DNA from: Amaranthus tricolor
Lineage: Eukaryota; Streptophyta; Magnoliopsida; Caryophyllales; Amaranthaceae
Length of the DNA: 64,000 nt
Direction of reading: 5' to 3'
Assembly (NCBI RefSeq): GCF_026212465.1
Contig: NC_080063.1
Coordinates: forward strand, 1,428,501-1,492,500
Part shown: one piece after another, positions 26,878 through 39,620 of the stretch
Position numbering within the stretch: the first letter of the stretch is position 1
Layout of the letters: each line of letters opens with the position of its first letter
Notes under the pieces: model-generated
The model's database searches: none
Seen by the model: only the letters and a program-made list of their open reading frames with translations
What the model was told of the DNA's origin: nothing
Made by a program: the position numbers and the translations under genes

Positions 26878-29404
26878 CTATGACGAAGGAATGATGAAGA
26901 ATGAACAAGGATCAATGATCAATGAAGAATGAACGATGAAGAATGAACAAGGATCAATGATCAATGAAGAATGAACGATGAAGAATGAATAAGGATTAAT
27001 GGTCAATGACGAATGAACGATGAATAATGAACAAGGATCAATGATCAATGAAGAATGAACGATGAAGAATGAATAAGGATCAATGATCAATGAAGAATGA
27101 ACGATGAAGAATGAACAAGGATCAATGATCAATGACGAATGAACGATGAAGAATGAACAAGGATCAATGATCAATGAAGAATGAACGATGATGAATGAAC
27201 AAGGATCAATGATCAATGAAGAATGAACGATGAAGAATGAACAAGGATCAATGATCAATGACGAATGAACGATGAATAATGAACAAGGATCAATGATCAA
27301 TGAAGAATGAACGATGAAGAATGAACAAGGATCAATGGTCAATGACGAATGAACGATGAAAAATGAACAAGGATCAATGATCAATGAAGAATGAATGATG
27401 AAGAATGAACAAGCATTAATGGTCAATGACGAATGAACGATCAATAATGAACAAGGATCAATGATCAATGAAGAATGAACGATGAAGAATGAACAAGGAT
27501 CAATGATCAATGAAGAATGAACGATGAAGAATGAAGAAGGATCAATGATCAATGAAGAATGAACGATGAAGAATGAACAAGGATCAATGATCAATGAAGA
27601 ATGAAGGATGAAGAATGAATAAGGATTAGTGGTCAATGACGAATGAACGATGAATAATGAACAAGGATCAATGATCAATGAAGAATGAACGATGAAGAAT
27701 GAACAAGGATCAATGATCAATGAAGAATGAACGATAAAGAATGAACAAGGATCAATGATCAATGACGAATGAACGATGAATAATGAACAAGGATCAATGA
27801 TCAATGAAGAATGAACGATGAAGAATGAACAAGGATCAATGATCAATGAAGAATGAACGATGAAGGATGAACAAGGATCAATGATCAATGACGAATGAAC
27901 GATCAATAATGAACAAGGATCAATGATCAATGAAGAATGAACGATGAAGAATGAAGAAGGATTAATGGTCAATGACGAATGAACAATCAATAATGAACAA
28001 GGATCAATGATCAATGAAGAATGAACGATGAAGAATGAACAAGGATCAATGATCAATGAAGAATGAACGACAAAGAATGAACAAGGATCAATGATCAATG
28101 ACGAATGAACGATGAAGAATGAACAAGGATCAATGATCAATGAAGAATGAACGATGAAGAATGAACAAGGATCAATGATCAATAAAGAATGAACGATGCA
28201 GAATGAACAAGGATCAATGATCTATGACGAAGGAATGATGAAGAATGAACAAGGATCAATGATCAATGAAGAATGAACGATGAAGAATGAACAAGGATCA
28301 ATGATCAATGAAGAATGAACGATGAAGAATGAATAAGGATTAATGGTCAATGACGAATGAACGATGAATAATGAACAAGGATCAATGATCAATGAAGAAT
28401 GAACGATGAAGAATGAATAAGGATCAATGATCAATGAAGAATGAACGATGAAGAATGAACAAGGATCAATGATCAATGACGAATGAACGATGAAGAATGA
28501 ACAAGGATCAATGATCAATGAAGAATGAACGATGATGAATGAACAAGGATCAATGATCAATGAAGAATGAACGATGAAGAATGAACAAGGATCAATGATC
28601 AATGACGAATGAACGATGAATAATGAACAAGGATCAATGATCAATGAAGAATGAACGATGAAGAATGAACAAGGATCAATGGTCAATGACGAATGAACGA
28701 TGAAAAATGAACAAGGATCAATGATCAATGAAGAATGAATGATGAAGAATGAACAAGCATTAATGGTCAATGACGAATGAACGATCAATAATGAACAAGG
28801 ATCAATGATCAATGAAGAATGAACGATGAAGAATGAACAAGGATCAATGATCAATGAAGAATGAACGATGAAGAATGAAGAAGGATCAATGATCAATGAA
28901 GAATGAACGATGAAGAATGAACAAGGATCAATGATCAATGAAGAATGAAGGATGAAGAATGAATAAGGATTAGTGGTCAATGACGAATGAACGATGAATA
29001 ATGAACAAGGATCAATGATCAATGAAGAATGAACGATGAAGAATGAACAAGGATCAATGATCAATGAAGAATGAACGATAAAGAATGAACAAGGATCAAT
29101 GATCAATGACGAATGAACGATGAATAATGAACAAGGATCAATGATCAATGAAGAATGAACGATGAAGAATGAACAAGGATCAATGATCAATGAAGAATGA
29201 ACGATGAAGGATGAACAAGGATCAATGATCAATGACGAATGAACGATCAATAATGAACAAGGATCAATGATCAATGAAGAATGAACGATGAAGAATGAAG
29301 AAGGATTAATGGTCAATGACGAATGAACAATCAATAATGAACAAGGATCAATGATCAATGAAGAATGAACGATGAAGAATGAACAAGGATCAATGATCAA
29401 TGAA
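26878..29404. repeat. 1,344-bp tandem duplication
   Basis: The terminating variants at 26878 and 28222 and the AAGGATG words at 27604 and 28948 are 1,344 bp (32 units) apart, with the same unit order between. The private marker AACAAGCATTAATGG also recurs at this spacing (about 27409 and 28753). The copies diverge at about 28060/29404, where the right copy continues into a block resembling 19.5-19.87 kb. Confidence 0.85.
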
Positions 29405-29736
29405 GAATGAACGATGAAGAATGAATAAGGATTAGTGGTCAATGACGAATGGACGATGAATAATGAACAAGGATCAATGATCAATGAAGAATGAACGATG
29501 AAGAATGAACAATGTTCAATGATCAATGAAGAATGAACGATGAAGAATGAACAAGGATCCATGATCAATGAAGAATGAACGATGAAGAATGAATAAGGAT
29601 AAATGCTCAATGACGAATGAACGATGAATAATGAACAAGGATCAATGATCAATGAAGAATGAACGATGAAGAATGAACAAGGATCAATGATCAAAGAAGA
29701 ATGAACGATGAAGAATGAACAAGGATCAATGATCAA
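28222..29736 (-). other. Longest repeat-encoded open frame (504 codons); not considered a gene
   Basis: One minus-strand frame of the 42-bp unit has no stop and encodes the 14-residue pattern SFFIVHSSLIIDPC, so open frames persist until a stop variant or a length change. This is the longest in the window; others of 490 codons (3722-5194) and 434 codons (26878-28182) are the same thing. The first codon is TTG inside the repeat, at the place that is Leu in the SLIIDP pattern, not a distinct start, and no ribosome-binding site stands out because the upstream sequence is just another unit. There is no domain, signal peptide or non-repeat end. Most unit variants change residues (D to N, F to L, I to T). 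A translated hydrophobic repeat protein cannot be excluded from sequence alone but is unlikely. Confidence 0.85.
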
Positions 29737-32700
29737 TGACGAATGAACGATGAAGAATGAACAAGGATCAATGATCTATGACGAAGGAACGATGAAGAAT
29801 GAACAAGGATCAATGATCAATGAAGAATGAACGATGAAGAATGAACAAGGATCAATGATCAATGAACAATGAACGATGAAGAATGAATAAGGATTAATGG
29901 TCAATGATGAATGAACGATGAATAATGAACAAGGATCAATGATCAATGAAGAATGAACGATGAAGAATGAACAAGGATCAATGATCAATGCAGAATAAAC
30001 GATGAAGAATGAACAAGGATCAATGATCAATGACGAATGAACGATGAAGAATGAACAAGGATCAATGATCAATGAAGAATGAACGATGAAGAATGAACAA
30101 GGATCAATGATCTATGACGAAGGAACGATGAAGAATGAACAAGGATCAATGATCAATGAAGAATGAACGATGAAGAATAAACAAGGATCAATGATCAATG
30201 AAGAATGAACGATGAAGAATGAACAAGGATCAATGATCAATGAAGAATGAACGATGAAGAATGAACAAGGATCAATGATCTATGACGAAGGAACGATGAA
30301 GAATGAACAAGGATCAATGATCAATGAAGAATGAACGATGAAGAATGAACAAGGATCAATGATCAATGAAGAATGAACGATGAAGAATGAATAAGGATTA
30401 ATGGTCAATCACGAATGAACGATGAATAATGAACAAGGATCAATGATCAATGAAGAATGAACGATGAAGAATGAACAAGGATCAATGATCAATGAAGAAT
30501 GAACGATGAAGAATGAACAAGGATCAATGGTCAATGACGAATGAACGATGAAGAATGAACAAGGATCAATGATCAATGAAGAATGAACGATGAAGAATGA
30601 ACAAGGATCAATGATCAATGAAGAATCAACGACAAAGAATGAACAAGGATCAATGATGAATGACGAATGAACGATGAAGAATGAACAAGGATTAATGATC
30701 AATGAAGAATGAACGATGAAGAATGAAGAAGAATCAATGGTCAATGACGAATGAACGATGAAAAATGATCAAGGATCAATGATCAATGAAGAATGAACGA
30801 TGAAGAATGAACAAGGATCAATGATCAATGAAGAATGAACGACGAAGGATGAACAAGGATCAATGATCAATGAAGAATGAACGATGAAGAATGAACAAGG
30901 ATCAATGATCAATGAAGAATGAACGACGAAGAATGAACAAGGATCAATGGTCAATGACGAATGAACGATGAAAAATGAACAAGGATCAATGATCAATGAA
31001 GAATGAATGATGAAGAATGAACAAGCATTAATGGTCAATGACGAATGAACGATCAATAATGAACAAGGATCAATGATCAATGAAGAATGAACGATGAAGA
31101 ATGAACAAGGATCAATGATCAATGAAGAATGAACGATGAAGAATGAAGAAGGATCAATGATCAATGAAGAATGAACGATGAAGAATGAACAAGGATCAAT
31201 GATCAATGAAGAATGAAGGATGAAGAATGAATAAGGATTAGTGGTCAATGACGAATGAACGATGAATAATGAACAAGGATCAATGATCAATGAAGAATGA
31301 ACGTTGAAGAATGAACAAGGATCAATGATCAATGAAGAATGAACGATAAAGAATGAACAAGGATCAATGATCAATGACGAATGAACGATGAATAATGAAC
31401 AAGGATCAATGATCAATGAAGAATGAACGATGAAGAATGAACAAGGATCAATGATCAATGAAGAATGAACGATGAAGGATGAACAAGGATCAATGATCAA
31501 TGACGAATGAACGATCAATAATGAACAAGGATCAATGATCAATGAAGAATGAACGATGAAGAATGAAGAAGGATTAATGGTCAATGACGAATGAACAATC
31601 AATAATGAACAAGGATCAATGATCAATGAAGAATGAACGATGAAGAATGAACAAGGATCAATGATCAATGAAGAATGAACGATGAAGAATGAATAAGGAT
31701 TAGTGGTCAATGACGAATGGACGATGAATAATGAACAAGGATCAATGATCAATGAAGAATGAACGATGAAGAATGAACAATGTTCAATGATCAATGAAGA
31801 ATGAACGATGAAGAATGAACAAGGATCAATGATCAATGAAGAATGAACGATGAAGAATGAATAAGGATAAATGCTCAATGACGAATGAACGATGAATAAT
31901 GAACAAGGATCAATGATCAATGAAGAATGAACGATGAAGAATGAACAAGGATCAATGATCAAAGAAGAATGAACGATGAAGAATGAACAAGGATCAATGA
32001 TCAATGACGAATGAACGATGAAGAATGAACAAGGATCAATGATCTATGACGAAGGAACGATGAAGAATGAACAAGGATCAATGATCAATGAAGAATGAAC
32101 GATGAAGAATGAACAAGGATCAATGATCAATGAACAATGAACGATGAAGAATGAATAAGGATTAATGGTCAATGATGAATGAACGATGAATAATGAACAA
32201 GGATCAATGATCAATGAAGAATGAACGATGAAGAATGAACAAGGATCAATGATCAATGCAGAATAAACGATGAAGAATGAACAAGGATCAATGATCAATG
32301 ACGAATGAACGATGAAGAATGAACAAGGATCAATGATCAATGAAGAATGAACGATGAAGAATGAACAAGGATCAATGATCTATGACGAAGGAACGATGAA
32401 GAATGAACAAGGATCAATGATCAATGAAGAATGAACGATGAAGAATAAACAAGGATCAATGATCAATGAAGAATGAACGATGAAGAATGAACAAGGATCA
32501 ATGATCAATGAAGAATGAACGATGAAGAATGAACAAGGATCAATGATCTATGACGAAGGAACGATGAAGAATGAACAAGGATCAATGATCAATGAAGAAT
32601 GAACGATGAAGAATGAACAAGGATCAATGATCAATGAAGAATGAACGATGAAGAATGAATAAGGATTAATGGTCAATCACGAATGAACGATGAATAATGA

Positions 32701-33026
32701 ACAAGGATCAATGATCAATGAAGAATGAACGATGAAGAATGAACAAGGATCAATGATCAATGAAGAATGAACGATGAAGAATGAACAAGGATCAATGGTC
32801 AATGACGAATGAACGATGAAGAATGAACAAGGATCAATGATCAATGAAGAATGAACGATGAAGAATGAACAAGGATCAATGATCAATGAAGAATCAACGA
32901 CAAAGAATGAACAAGGATCAATGATGAATGACGAATGAACGATGAAGAATGAACAAGGATTAATGATCAATGAAGAATGAACGATGAAGAATGAAGAAGG
33001 ATCAATGGTCAATGACGAATGAACGA
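28670..33026. repeat. 2,268-bp tandem duplication
   Basis: Matching features are 2,268 bp (54 units) apart: AATGTTC at 29511/31779, terminating variants at 29776/32044 and 30409/32677, and GTCAATGACG at about 28681/30949. The copies part at about 30755/33023, where the left copy has AAAAATGATC and the right has GACGAAGAATG. A private substitution, AACGTTG in place of AACGATG, lies at about 31301. This duplication overlaps the 1,344-bp one, so the two events happened one after the other on the same sequence. Confidence 0.87.
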
Positions 33027-33882
33027 CGAAGAATGAACAAGGATCAATGATCAATGAAGAATGAAGGATGAAGAATGAATAAGGATTAGTGGTCAATGAC
33101 GAATGAACGATGAATAATGAACAAGGATCAATGATCAATGAAGAATGAACGATGAAGAATGAACAAGGATCAATGATCAATGAAGAATGAACGATAAAGA
33201 ATGAACAAGGATCAATGATCAATGACGAATGAACGATGAATAATGAACAAGGATCAATGATCAATGAAGAATGAACGATGAAGAATGAACAAGGATCAAT
33301 GATCAATGAAGAATGAACGATGAAGAATGAACAAGGATCAATGATCAATGAAGAATGAACGATGAAGAATGAACAAGGATCAATGATCTATGACGAAGGA
33401 ACGATGAAGAATGAACAAGGATCAATGATCAATGAAGAATGAACGATGAAGAATGAACAAGGATCAATGATCAATGAAGAATGAACGATGAAGAATGAAT
33501 AAGGATTAATGGTCAATGACGAATGAGCGATGAAGAATGAACAAGGATCAATGATCAATGAAGAATGAACGATGAAGAATGAACAAGGATCAATGATCAA
33601 TGACGAATGAACGATGATGAATGAACAAGGATCAACGATCAATGAAGAATGAACGATGAAGAATGAACAAGGATCAATGATCAATGAAGAATGAACGACA
33701 AAGAATGAACAAGGATCAATGATCAATGACGAATGAACGATGAAGAATGAACAAGGATCAATGATCAATGAAGAATGAACGATGAAGAATGAACAAGGAT
33801 CAATGATCAATAAAGAATGAACGATGAAGAATGAACAAAGATCAATGATCTATGACGAAGGAATGATGAAGAATGAACAAGG

Positions 33883-33903
33883 ATCAATGATCAATGATCA
33901 ATG
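33883..33903 (+). repeat. Extra heptamer: three consecutive ATCAATG words
   Basis: The normal unit has two ATCAATG words after AACAAGG. Here there are three (33883-33889, 33890-33896, 33897-33903), giving a 49-bp unit. The matching positions at about 43140 and 54916 have the normal two, so this is a private one-heptamer gain in this copy, or a loss in an ancestor of the others. Confidence 0.93.
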
Positions 33904-35037
33904 AAGAATGAACGATGAAGAATGAACAAGGATCAATGATCAATGAAGAATGAACGATGAAGAATGAATAAGGATTAATGGTCAATGACGAATGAACGAT
34001 GAATAATGAACAAGGATCAATGATCAATGAAGAATGAACGATGAAGAATAAATAAGGATCAATGATCAATGAAGAATGAACGATGAAGAATGAACAAGGA
34101 TCAATGATCAATGACGAATGAACGATGAAGAATGAACAAGGATCAATGATCAATGAAGAATGAACGATGAAGAATGAACAAGGATCAATGATCAATGAAG
34201 AATGAACGATGAAGAATGAACAAGGATCAATGATCAATGACGAATGAACGATGAATAATGAACAAGGATCAATGATCAATGAAGAATGAACGATGAAGAA
34301 TGAACAAGGATCAATGGTCAATGACGAATGAACGATGAAAAATGAACAAGGATCAATGATCAATGAAGAATGAATGATGAAGAATGAACAAGGATTAATG
34401 GTCAATGACGAATGAACGATCAATAATGAACAAGGATCAATGATCAATGAAGAATGAACGATGAAGAATGAACAAGGATCAATGATCAATGAAGAATGAA
34501 CGATGAAGAATGAACAAGGATCAATGATCAATGACGAATGAACGATGAAGAATGAACAAGGATTAATGATCAATGAAGAATGAACGATGAAGAATGAACA
34601 AGGATCAATGATCAATGAAGAATGAACGACAAAGAATGAACAAGGATCAATGATCAATGACGAATGAACGATGAAGAATGAACAAGGATCAATGATCAAT
34701 GAAGAATGAACGATGAAGAATGAACAAGGATCAATGGTCAATGACGAATGAACGATGAAAAATGAACAAGGCTCAATGATCAATGAAGAATGAACGATGA
34801 AGAATGAACAAGGATCAATGATCAATGAAGAATGAACGACGAAGGATGAACAAGGATCAATGATCAATGAAGAATGAACGATGAAGAATGAACAAGGATC
34901 AATGATCAATGAAGAATGAACGACGAAGAATGAACAAGGATCAATGATCAATGAAGAATGAACGATGAAGAATGAACAAGGATCAATGGTCAATGACGAA
35001 TGAGCGATGAAGAATGAACAAGGATCAATGATCAATG

Positions 35038-35045
35038 AAGAAAGG
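35038..35045 (+). repeat. Off-grid 20-bp deletion junction AAGAAAGG (first of four copies)
   Basis: Between two ATCAATG words there are 8 bases, AAGAAAGG, where the normal unit has four words (28 bp). The loss is 20 bp, so unlike nearly all other length changes it breaks the 7-bp grid. The same junction is at 44288-44295, 46942-46949 and 56064-56071. It changes the minus-strand frame and sits at the start or end of several repetitive open frames. Confidence 0.93.
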
Positions 35046-36550
35046 ATCAATGATCAATGACGAATGAACGATGAATAATGAACAAGGATCAATGATCAAT
35101 GAAGAATGAACGATGAAGAATGAACAAGGATCAATGGTCAATGACGAATGAACGATGAAAAATGAACAAGGATCGATGATCAATGAAGAATGAATCATGA
35201 AGAATGAACAAGGATTAATGGTCAATGACGAATGAACGAACAATAATGAACAAGGATCAATGATCAATGAAGAATGAACGATGAAGAATGAACAAGGATC
35301 AATGATCAATGAAGAATGAACGATGAAGAATGAACAAGGATTAATGGTCAATGACGAATGAACAATAATTAATGAACAAGGATCAATGATCAATGAAGAA
35401 TGAATGATGAAGAATGAACAAGGATCAATGATCAATGAAGAATGAAGGATGAAGAATGAATAAGGATTAGTGGTCAATGACGAATGAACGATGAATAATG
35501 AACAAGGATCAATGATCAATGAAGAATGAACGATGAAGAATGAACAAGGATCAATGATCAATGAAGAATGAACGATAAAGAATGAACAAGGATCAATGAT
35601 CAATGACGAATGAACGATGAATAATGAACAAGGATCAATGATCAATGAAGAATGAACGATGAAGAATAAACAAGGATCAATGATCAATGAAGAATGAACG
35701 ATGAAGAATGAACAAGGATCAATGATCAATGAAGAATGAACGATGAAGAATGAACAAGGATCAATGATCTATGACGAAGGAACGATGAATAATGAACAAG
35801 GATCAATGATCAATGAAGAATGAACGATGAAGAATGAACAGGGATCAATGATCAATGAAGAATGAACGACAAAGAATGAAGAAGGATCAATGATCAATGA
35901 CGAATGAACGATGAAGAATGAACAAGGATTAATGATCAATGAAGAATGAACGATGAAGAATGAAGAAGGATCAATGGTCAATGACGAATGAACGATGAAA
36001 AATGATCAAGGATCAATGATCAATGAAGAATGAACGATGAAGAATGAACAAGGATCAATGATCTATGACGAAGGAACGATGAAGAATGAACAAGGATCAA
36101 TGATCAATGAAGAATGAACGATGAAGAATGAACAAGGATCAATGATCAATAAAGAATGAACGATGAAGAATGAACAAGGATCAATGATCAATGACGAATG
36201 AACGATGAATAATGAACAAGGATCAATGATCAATGAAGAATGAACGATGAAGAATGAACAAGGATCAATGGTCAATGACGAATGAACGATGAAAAATGAA
36301 CAAGGATCAATGATCAATGAAGAATGAATCATGAAGAATGAACAAGGATTAATGGTCAATGACGAATAAACGATCAATAATGAACAAGGATCAATGATCA
36401 ATGAAGAATGAACGATGAAGAATGAACAAGGATCAATGATCAATGAAGAATGAACGATGAAGAATGAACAAGGATTAATGGTCAATGACGAATGAACAAT
36501 AATTAATGAACAAGGATCAATGATCAATGAAGAATGAACGATGAAGAATG

Positions 36551-36578
36551 AACAAGGATCAATGATCAATGAAGAATG
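36551..36578 (+). repeat. 28-bp short unit, domain C type (first of eight copies)
   Basis: This unit is AACAAGG, ATCAATG, ATCAATG, AAGAATG, followed directly by AATAAGGATTAGTGG. Copies with the same right neighbour begin at 45801, 48455, 56443, 57479, 58515, 60209 and 61245. The right neighbour differs from that of the domain A short units, so this is a separate deletion. One such unit per period explains why the local HOR is 1,036 bp (24 units plus 28). Confidence 0.9.
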
Positions 36579-36640
36579 AATAAGGATTAGTGGTCAATGA
36601 CGAATGAACGATGAATAATGAACAAGGATCAATGATCAAT

Positions 36641-36650
36641 AAAAAGAGAG
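36641..36650 (+). repeat. Private off-grid patch AAAAAGAGAG
   Basis: After ATCAAT the expected 8 bases GAAGAATG are replaced by the 10 bases AAAAAGAGAG, followed by a normal AACGATG. This is a net gain of 2 bp and the only clear +2 change I saw. The matching position in the duplicate at about 45.89 kb is normal. It ends the nearby minus-strand open frame with the residues LSFY. It could be a real local mutation or a consensus error in the assembly. Confidence 0.85.
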
Positions 36651-36854
36651 AACGATGAAGAATGAACAAGGATCAATGATCAATGAAGAATGAACGATAA
36701 AGAATGAACAAGGATCAATGATCAATGACGAAGGAACGATGAATAATGAACAAGGATCAATGATCAATGAAGAATGAACGATGAAGAATAAACAAGGATC
36801 AATGATCAATGAAGAATGAACGATGAAGAATGAACAAGGATCAATGATCAATGA

Positions 36855-38880
36855 AGAATGAACAATGAAGAATGAACAAGGATCAATGATCTATGACAAA
36901 GGAACGATGAAGAATGAACAAGGATCAATGATCAATGAAGAATGAACGATGAAGAATGAACAAGGATCAATGATCAATGAAGAATGAACGATGAAGAATG
37001 AATAAGGATTAATGGTCAATCACGAATGAACGATGAATAATGAACAAGGATCAATGATCAATGAAGAATGAACGATGAAGAATGAACAAGGATCAATGAT
37101 CAATGAAGAATGAACAATGAAGAATGAACAAGGATCAATGATCAATGACGAATGAACGATGAAGAATGAACAAGGATCAATGATCAATGAAGAATGAACG
37201 ATGAAGAATGAACAAGGATCAATGATCAATGAAGAATGAACGACAAAGAATGAACAAGGATCAATGATCAATGACGAATGAACGATGAAGAATGAACAAG
37301 GATTAATGATCAATGAAGAATAAACGATGAAGAATGAAGAAGGATCAATGGTCAATGACGAATGAACGATGAAAAATGATCAAGGATCAATGATCAATGA
37401 AGAATGAACGATGAAGAATGAACAAGGATCAATGATCAATGAAGAATGAACGACGAAGGATGAACAAGGATCAATGATCAATGAAGAATGAACGATGAAG
37501 AATGAACAAGGATCAATGATCAATGAAGAATGAACGACGAAGAATGAACAAGGATTAATGATCAATGACGAATGAACGATGAAGAATGAAGAAGGATCAA
37601 TGATCAATGAAGAATGAACGATGAAGAATGAACAAGGATCAATGATCAATGAAGAATGAAGGATGAAGAATGAATAAGGATTAGTGGTCAATGACGAATG
37701 AACGATGAATAATGATCAAGGATCAATGATCAATGAAGAATGAACGATGAAGAATGAACAAGGATCAATGATCAATGAAGAATGAACGATAAAGAATGAA
37801 CAAGGATCAATGATCAATGACGAATGAACGATGAATAATGAACAAGGATCAATGATCAATGAAGAATGAACGATGAATAATAAACAAGGATCAATGATCA
37901 ATGAAGAATGAACGATGAAGAATGAACAAGGATCAATGATCAATGAAGAATGAACGATGAAGAATGAACAAGGATCAATGATCTATGACGAAGGAACGAT
38001 GAAGAATGAACAAGGATCAATGATCAATGAAGAATGAATGATGAAGAATGAAAAAGGATCAATGATCAATGAAGAATGAACGATGAAGAATGAACAAGGA
38101 TCAATGATCAATGAGGAATGAACGATGAAGAATGAACAAGGATCAATGATCAATGAAGAATGAACGATGAAGAATGAACAAGGATCAATGATCAATGAAG
38201 AATGAACGACAAAGAATGAACAAGGATCAATGATCAATGACGAATGAACGATGAAGAATGAACAAGGATTAATGATCAATGAAGAATGAACGATGAAGAA
38301 TGAACAAGGATCAATGGTCAATGACGAATGAACGATGAAAAATGATCAACGATCAATGATCAATGAAGAATGAACGATGAAGAATGAACAAGGATCAATG
38401 ATCAATGAAGAATGAACGACGAAGGATGAACAAGGATCAATGATCAATGAAGAATGAACGATGAAGAATGAACAAGGATCAATGATCAATGAAGAATGAA
38501 CGACGAAGAATGAACAAGGATCAATGATCAATGAAGAATGAACGATGAAGAATGAACAAGGATCAATGATAAATGAAGAATGAACGATGAAAAATGAACT
38601 AGGATCAATGATCAATGAAGAATGAACGACGAAGAATGAACAAGGATTAATGGTCATTGACGAATGAACGATGAAGAATGAACAAGGATCAATGATCAAT
38701 GAAGAATGAACGATGAAGAATGAACAAGGATCAATGATCAATAAAGAATGAACGATGAAGAATGAACAAGGATCAATGATCTATGACGAAGGAATGATGA
38801 AGAATGAACAAGGATCAATGATCAATGAAGAATTAACGATGAAGAATGAACAAGGATCAATGATCAATGAAGAATGAACG
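36855..38880. repeat. Domain C block repeated at about 48.76 and 61.55 kb
   Basis: AACAATG at 36861 matches 48763 (offset 11,902), and the terminating variants at 37020, 37983 and 38346 match 48922, 49885 and 50248. Each of those matches again 12,790 bp further on (61712, 62675, 63038). Agreement is patchy: about 38.05-38.12 kb differs in unit order from about 49.95-50.02 kb. The block carries the sub-variant CTATGACAAAGG at 36891, in place of CTATGACGAAGG. Confidence 0.8.
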
Positions 38881-39620
38881 ATGAAGAATGAACAAGGATC
38901 AATGATCAATGAAGAATGAACGACAAAGAATGAACAAGGATCAATGATCAATGACGAATGAACGATGAAGAATGAACAAGGATTAATGATCAATGAAGAA
39001 TGAACGATGAAGAATGAACAAGGATCAATGGTCAATGACGAATGAACGATGAAAAATGATCAACGATCAATGATCAATGAAGAATGAACGATGAAGAATG
39101 AACAAGGATCAATGATCAATGAAGAATGAACGACGAAGGATGAACAAGGATCAATGATCAATGAAGAATGAACGATGAAGAATGAACAAGGATCAATGAT
39201 CAATGAAGAATGAACGACGAAGAATGAACAAGGATCAATGATCAATGAAGAATGAACGATGAAGAATGAACAAGGATCAATGATAAATGAAGAATGAACG
39301 ATGAAAAATGAACTAGGATCAATGATCAATGAAGAATGAACGACGAAGAATGAACAAGGATTAATGGTCATTGACGAATGAACGATGAAGAATGAACAAG
39401 GATCAATGATCAATGAAGAATGAACGATGAAGAATGAACAAGGATCAATGATCAATAAAGAATGAACGATGAAGAATGAACAAGGATCAATGATCTATGA
39501 CGAAGGAATGATGAAGAATGAACAAGGATCAATGATCAATGAAGAATTAACGATGAAGAATGAACAAGGATCAATGATCAATGAAGAATGAACGATGAAG
39601 AATGAACAAGGATCAATGAT
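38125..39620. repeat. 714-bp tandem duplication
   Basis: The terminating variants at 38346/39060 and 38781/39495 and the GAATTAACG variant at about 38830/39544 are 714 bp (17 units) apart. The copies diverge at about 38910/39624, where the left has AACGACA and the right AACGATG. A GTCATTGACG marker, which puts a true ATG in the open minus-strand frame, is present in both. Confidence 0.87.

Larger units (their letters stand above)
33030..36850. repeat. Long-range duplicated block, copy 1 (offset about 9.25 kb)
   Basis: This block matches about 42.29-46.10 kb. Left of 33883 the offset is 9,257 bp (33064/42321, 33388/42645); right of it the offset is 9,250 bp (35025/44275, 35769/45019, 36063/45313). 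The 7-bp change is explained by one extra ATCAATG in this copy at 33883-33903. A partial third copy lies 11,776 bp beyond the second, at about 53.9-56.2 kb. Shared private markers include AACAGGG (about 35838/45088), the odd AAGAAAGG junction (35038/44288) and AACAATA-ATTAATG. Confidence 0.88.
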
